Both the position numbers and the translations under genes were made by a program. A stretch of DNA of 18,580 nucleotides, from NCBI GenBank assembly GCA_020217165.1, contig JAIWOE010000017.1, positions 1 to 18,580 of the forward strand, in the 5' to 3' direction. Under the pieces are notes generated by a model, which was given only the letters and a program-made list of their open reading frames with translations, was not told where the DNA came from and searched no databases. This DNA is from Desulfovibrio sp. (GTDB taxonomy: Bacteria > Desulfobacterota > Desulfovibrionia > Desulfovibrionales > Desulfovibrionaceae). Shown here in pieces: positions 17,290 to 18,580 of this stretch (positions within the stretch are counted from its first letter, which is position 1; each line of letters begins with the position of its first letter).

Positions 17290-18580
17290 AGGGGCTGGGT
17301 CCGGGAGTGGCGGCCAATCTCCATCAGTTTGAGCACGGCGCCCTCCACCTGGTTGTCTTCGCCGAGGATGGGATTGCCGCTGATGTTGATATAATACTCC
17401 GTGCCGTCAACCACATAGCGGACCACGAATTTGGGCAGGGGGGCGCCGGTTTCCACAATGGTGGCCACGGGGCCGTAGTCTCGCATCAGGGGTCTGCCGT
17501 CCAGGTCCGTAAGGCTCAGGCGGCCGGAATGCAGATTAGAGCGCAGCAATGCCCGCTTGTCCAGGCGCATGATGGCTTCCGCTCCCTTGTTGGCATAGGT
17601 GATATTTCCCTCCACGTCCACCATGAGCTGGGCTGCCGGGCTGGATTCCAAAATGGTCTCAATGAGCTTTATTTGATTCTTGAGGGTGCGCTCCACTTCC
17701 TTCTGGGAGCTGACATCCAGCAGGGTGAGCACCACGCCGTCTATTTCGCTGCGTTCATTGATAAAGGGCAGCATGCGCAGCAGGAAGTGCCGGCCCTCGC
17801 CTTCCACTTGGCGTTCCACCACCTCCCCCGAGGTCAGCACGCGGTGGGTTTCGGCCAGATGCAGGTTGATGAGGGGGATGGCCAGGTCCGAAACCGGCCG
17901 GCCCACGTCCTGGGTTAGGATGTTCACGGTGCGGGCCATAGCCGGAGTAAACCGGCGGATTCGCAGGGCCTTGTCCAGGAACAGGGTGGCCAGCTCGGTG
18001 CTCTCCATAAGGTTCTTGAGGTCCATATTGACTTTGGTGAGCTCGATGTTCTTGGCCTGGTACTCGGCATTGACGGTGTTCAATTCTTCATTAACGGACT
18101 GCAATTCCTCGTTGGTGGACTGCAGTTCCTCATTGGCTGCCAGCAGTTCTTCATTGGAAGCCTGCAGTTCTTCGTTGGAGGTCTGCAGTTCTTCAATGGT
18201 GGCCTGCAGGTTCTCGCGGGTAAACTGCACTTCCTGTTCAAGGTCCTGGATGCGCTGGGCGTAGAGGGCGTCGCTTTCCGCCGTGGTCAGGGGGCGCAGG
18301 CTGGCTTCGTCGGCATGGCGGGCGGTTTCTGCCAGTTGCACCAGAAAATACTTGCCCCCGGCTTTGTTGGCCTGCAGCCAGTCCACGCGCACATCCACCA
18401 GGCGCACCTCGCTATTGGACTTGACGCGCACCCCCTGGTACTCGCAGGGCTTGAGTTCCTTGCGTACGTTGTGCAAGGCCGAGGACACCGCCAGCGACAA
18501 CGCCCGCGGCCGCATGCCCAGAAGGTCCAGGTGCACGGTGCCCACGAAAAAAAAAAAAAAATCCTTGGGGCGTCCGAAGG
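17286..18580 (-). CDS. C-terminal part of a CheB/CheR-fusion-type PAS signalling protein (5' end outside window)
   Basis: The frame is open to the window edge, about 430 residues shown. In order: a linker segment with GRPKDFFFFF and GTVHLDLLGM typical of the region after the CheR methyltransferase part in CheB/CheR fusions, a long coiled coil made of repeated NEELQ heptads (18266 to about 17991), a PAS domain beginning LATLFLDKALRIRRFTPA, and a second PAS near the C-terminus (TILESSPAAQLMVDVEGNI). In this family the PAS containing LRIRRFTP directly follows the coil. The CheB and CheR catalytic domains would lie outside the window and are not seen, so enzyme activity is inferred from the family. 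A GTG at 18545 is not a credible start because the frame continues upstream in family-like sequence. The stop overlaps the response regulator start. Confidence 0.82.
   Translation of the reverse strand, partial: FGRPKDFFFFFVGTVHLDLLGMRPRALSLAVSSALHNVRKELKPCEYQGVRVKSNSEVRLVDVRVDWLQANKAGGKYFLVQLAETARHADEASLRPLTTAESDALYAQRIQDLEQEVQFTRENLQATIEELQTSNEELQASNEELLAANEELQSTNEELQSVNEELNTVNAEYQAKNIELTKVNMDLKNLMESTELATLFLDKALRIRRFTPAMARTVNILTQDVGRPVSDLAIPLINLHLAETHRVLTSGEVVERQVEGEGRHFLLRMLPFINERSEIDGVVLTLLDVSSQKEVERTLKNQIKLIETILESSPAAQLMVDVEGNITYANKGAEAIMRLDKRALLRSNLHSGRLSLTDLDGRPLMRDYGPVATIVETGAPLPKFVVRYVVDGTEYYINISGNPILGEDNQVEGAVLKLMEIGRHSRTQPL
18036..18203 (-). repeat. Degenerate 21-base tandem repeats encoding a heptad coiled coil
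   Basis: On the coding strand the unit GAACTGCAG-(six bases)-AACGAA recurs with drift about every 21 bases, encoding seven-residue units of the pattern EELQxxN: EELQTSN, EELQASN, EELLAAN, EELQSTN, EELQSVN, EELNTVN. This is a signalling helix between the methyltransferase-side linker and the PAS domains. Similar repeats are a known feature of this protein family. Confidence 0.8.
18547..18561. repeat. Run of 15 A (15 T on the coding strand)
   Basis: The longest homopolymer in the window. It lies inside the coding region of the CheB/CheR-type gene and encodes most of five consecutive phenylalanines. Both flanks read in the same frame with family-like residues (FGRPKD before, VGTVHLDLLGM after), so at this length the gene stays open. 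Confidence 0.95.

Noticed and set aside
18543..18545. GTG at 18545 as the start of the last gene
   Set aside because: The frame stays open to the window edge with residues matching the family, so this codon is internal.

Overview
The window is 18,580 bases of GC-rich, gene-dense bacterial DNA. Several features suggest a Gram-negative deltaproteobacterium of the Desulfovibrio type: strong G/C bias at third codon positions, Sec signal peptides, a short-Q-loop cytochrome bd, and many PAS-rich kinases. This placement is an inference from gene content; no rRNA or other taxonomic marker is present. No tRNA, rRNA, insertion sequence, CRISPR array or phage gene was seen.

Layout, left to right. (1) Positions 1-934, minus strand: most of a glutamine synthetase family enzyme, with its 3' end outside the window. 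(2) Positions 935-1302: a relatively AT-rich divergent intergenic region with a candidate sigma-54 promoter facing the synthetase. (3) Positions 1303-4705, plus strand: a two-gene operon encoding a PAS-containing hybrid histidine kinase and an NtrC-class sigma-54 response regulator. (4) Positions 4728-8290, minus strand: cydA, cydB and a calcium/sodium antiporter-like gene. The cydAB pair encodes a quinol-oxidising cytochrome bd. (5) Positions 8291-8624: a second divergent intergenic region with a 19-bp palindrome next to a candidate cydA promoter. (6) Positions 8625-12349, plus strand: a tightly packed set of a secreted protein of unknown function, a membrane-bound HAMP-PP2C (RsbU/SpoIIE-type) phosphatase, and murB. 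It ends at a strong bidirectional hairpin terminator. (7) Positions 12456-18580, minus strand: a five-gene sensory cluster. In transcription order it holds the C-terminal part of a CheB/CheR-fusion-type PAS protein (cut by the window edge), a single-domain response regulator, and three soluble histidine kinases.

How the parts work together. The kinase/NtrC pair most likely controls sigma-54 promoters, and the divergent synthetase is the nearest candidate target. The minus-strand sensory cluster has three kinases, one stand-alone receiver and no DNA-binding output, so it looks like a protein-protein signalling module. The phosphatase gene touches murB and follows a secreted protein by six bases, which suggests an envelope-linked signalling unit. 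Every protein belongs to a known family except the secreted one at 8625-9239. The unusual content lies in gene arrangements and in specific residues or motifs, not in a wholly new class of system.
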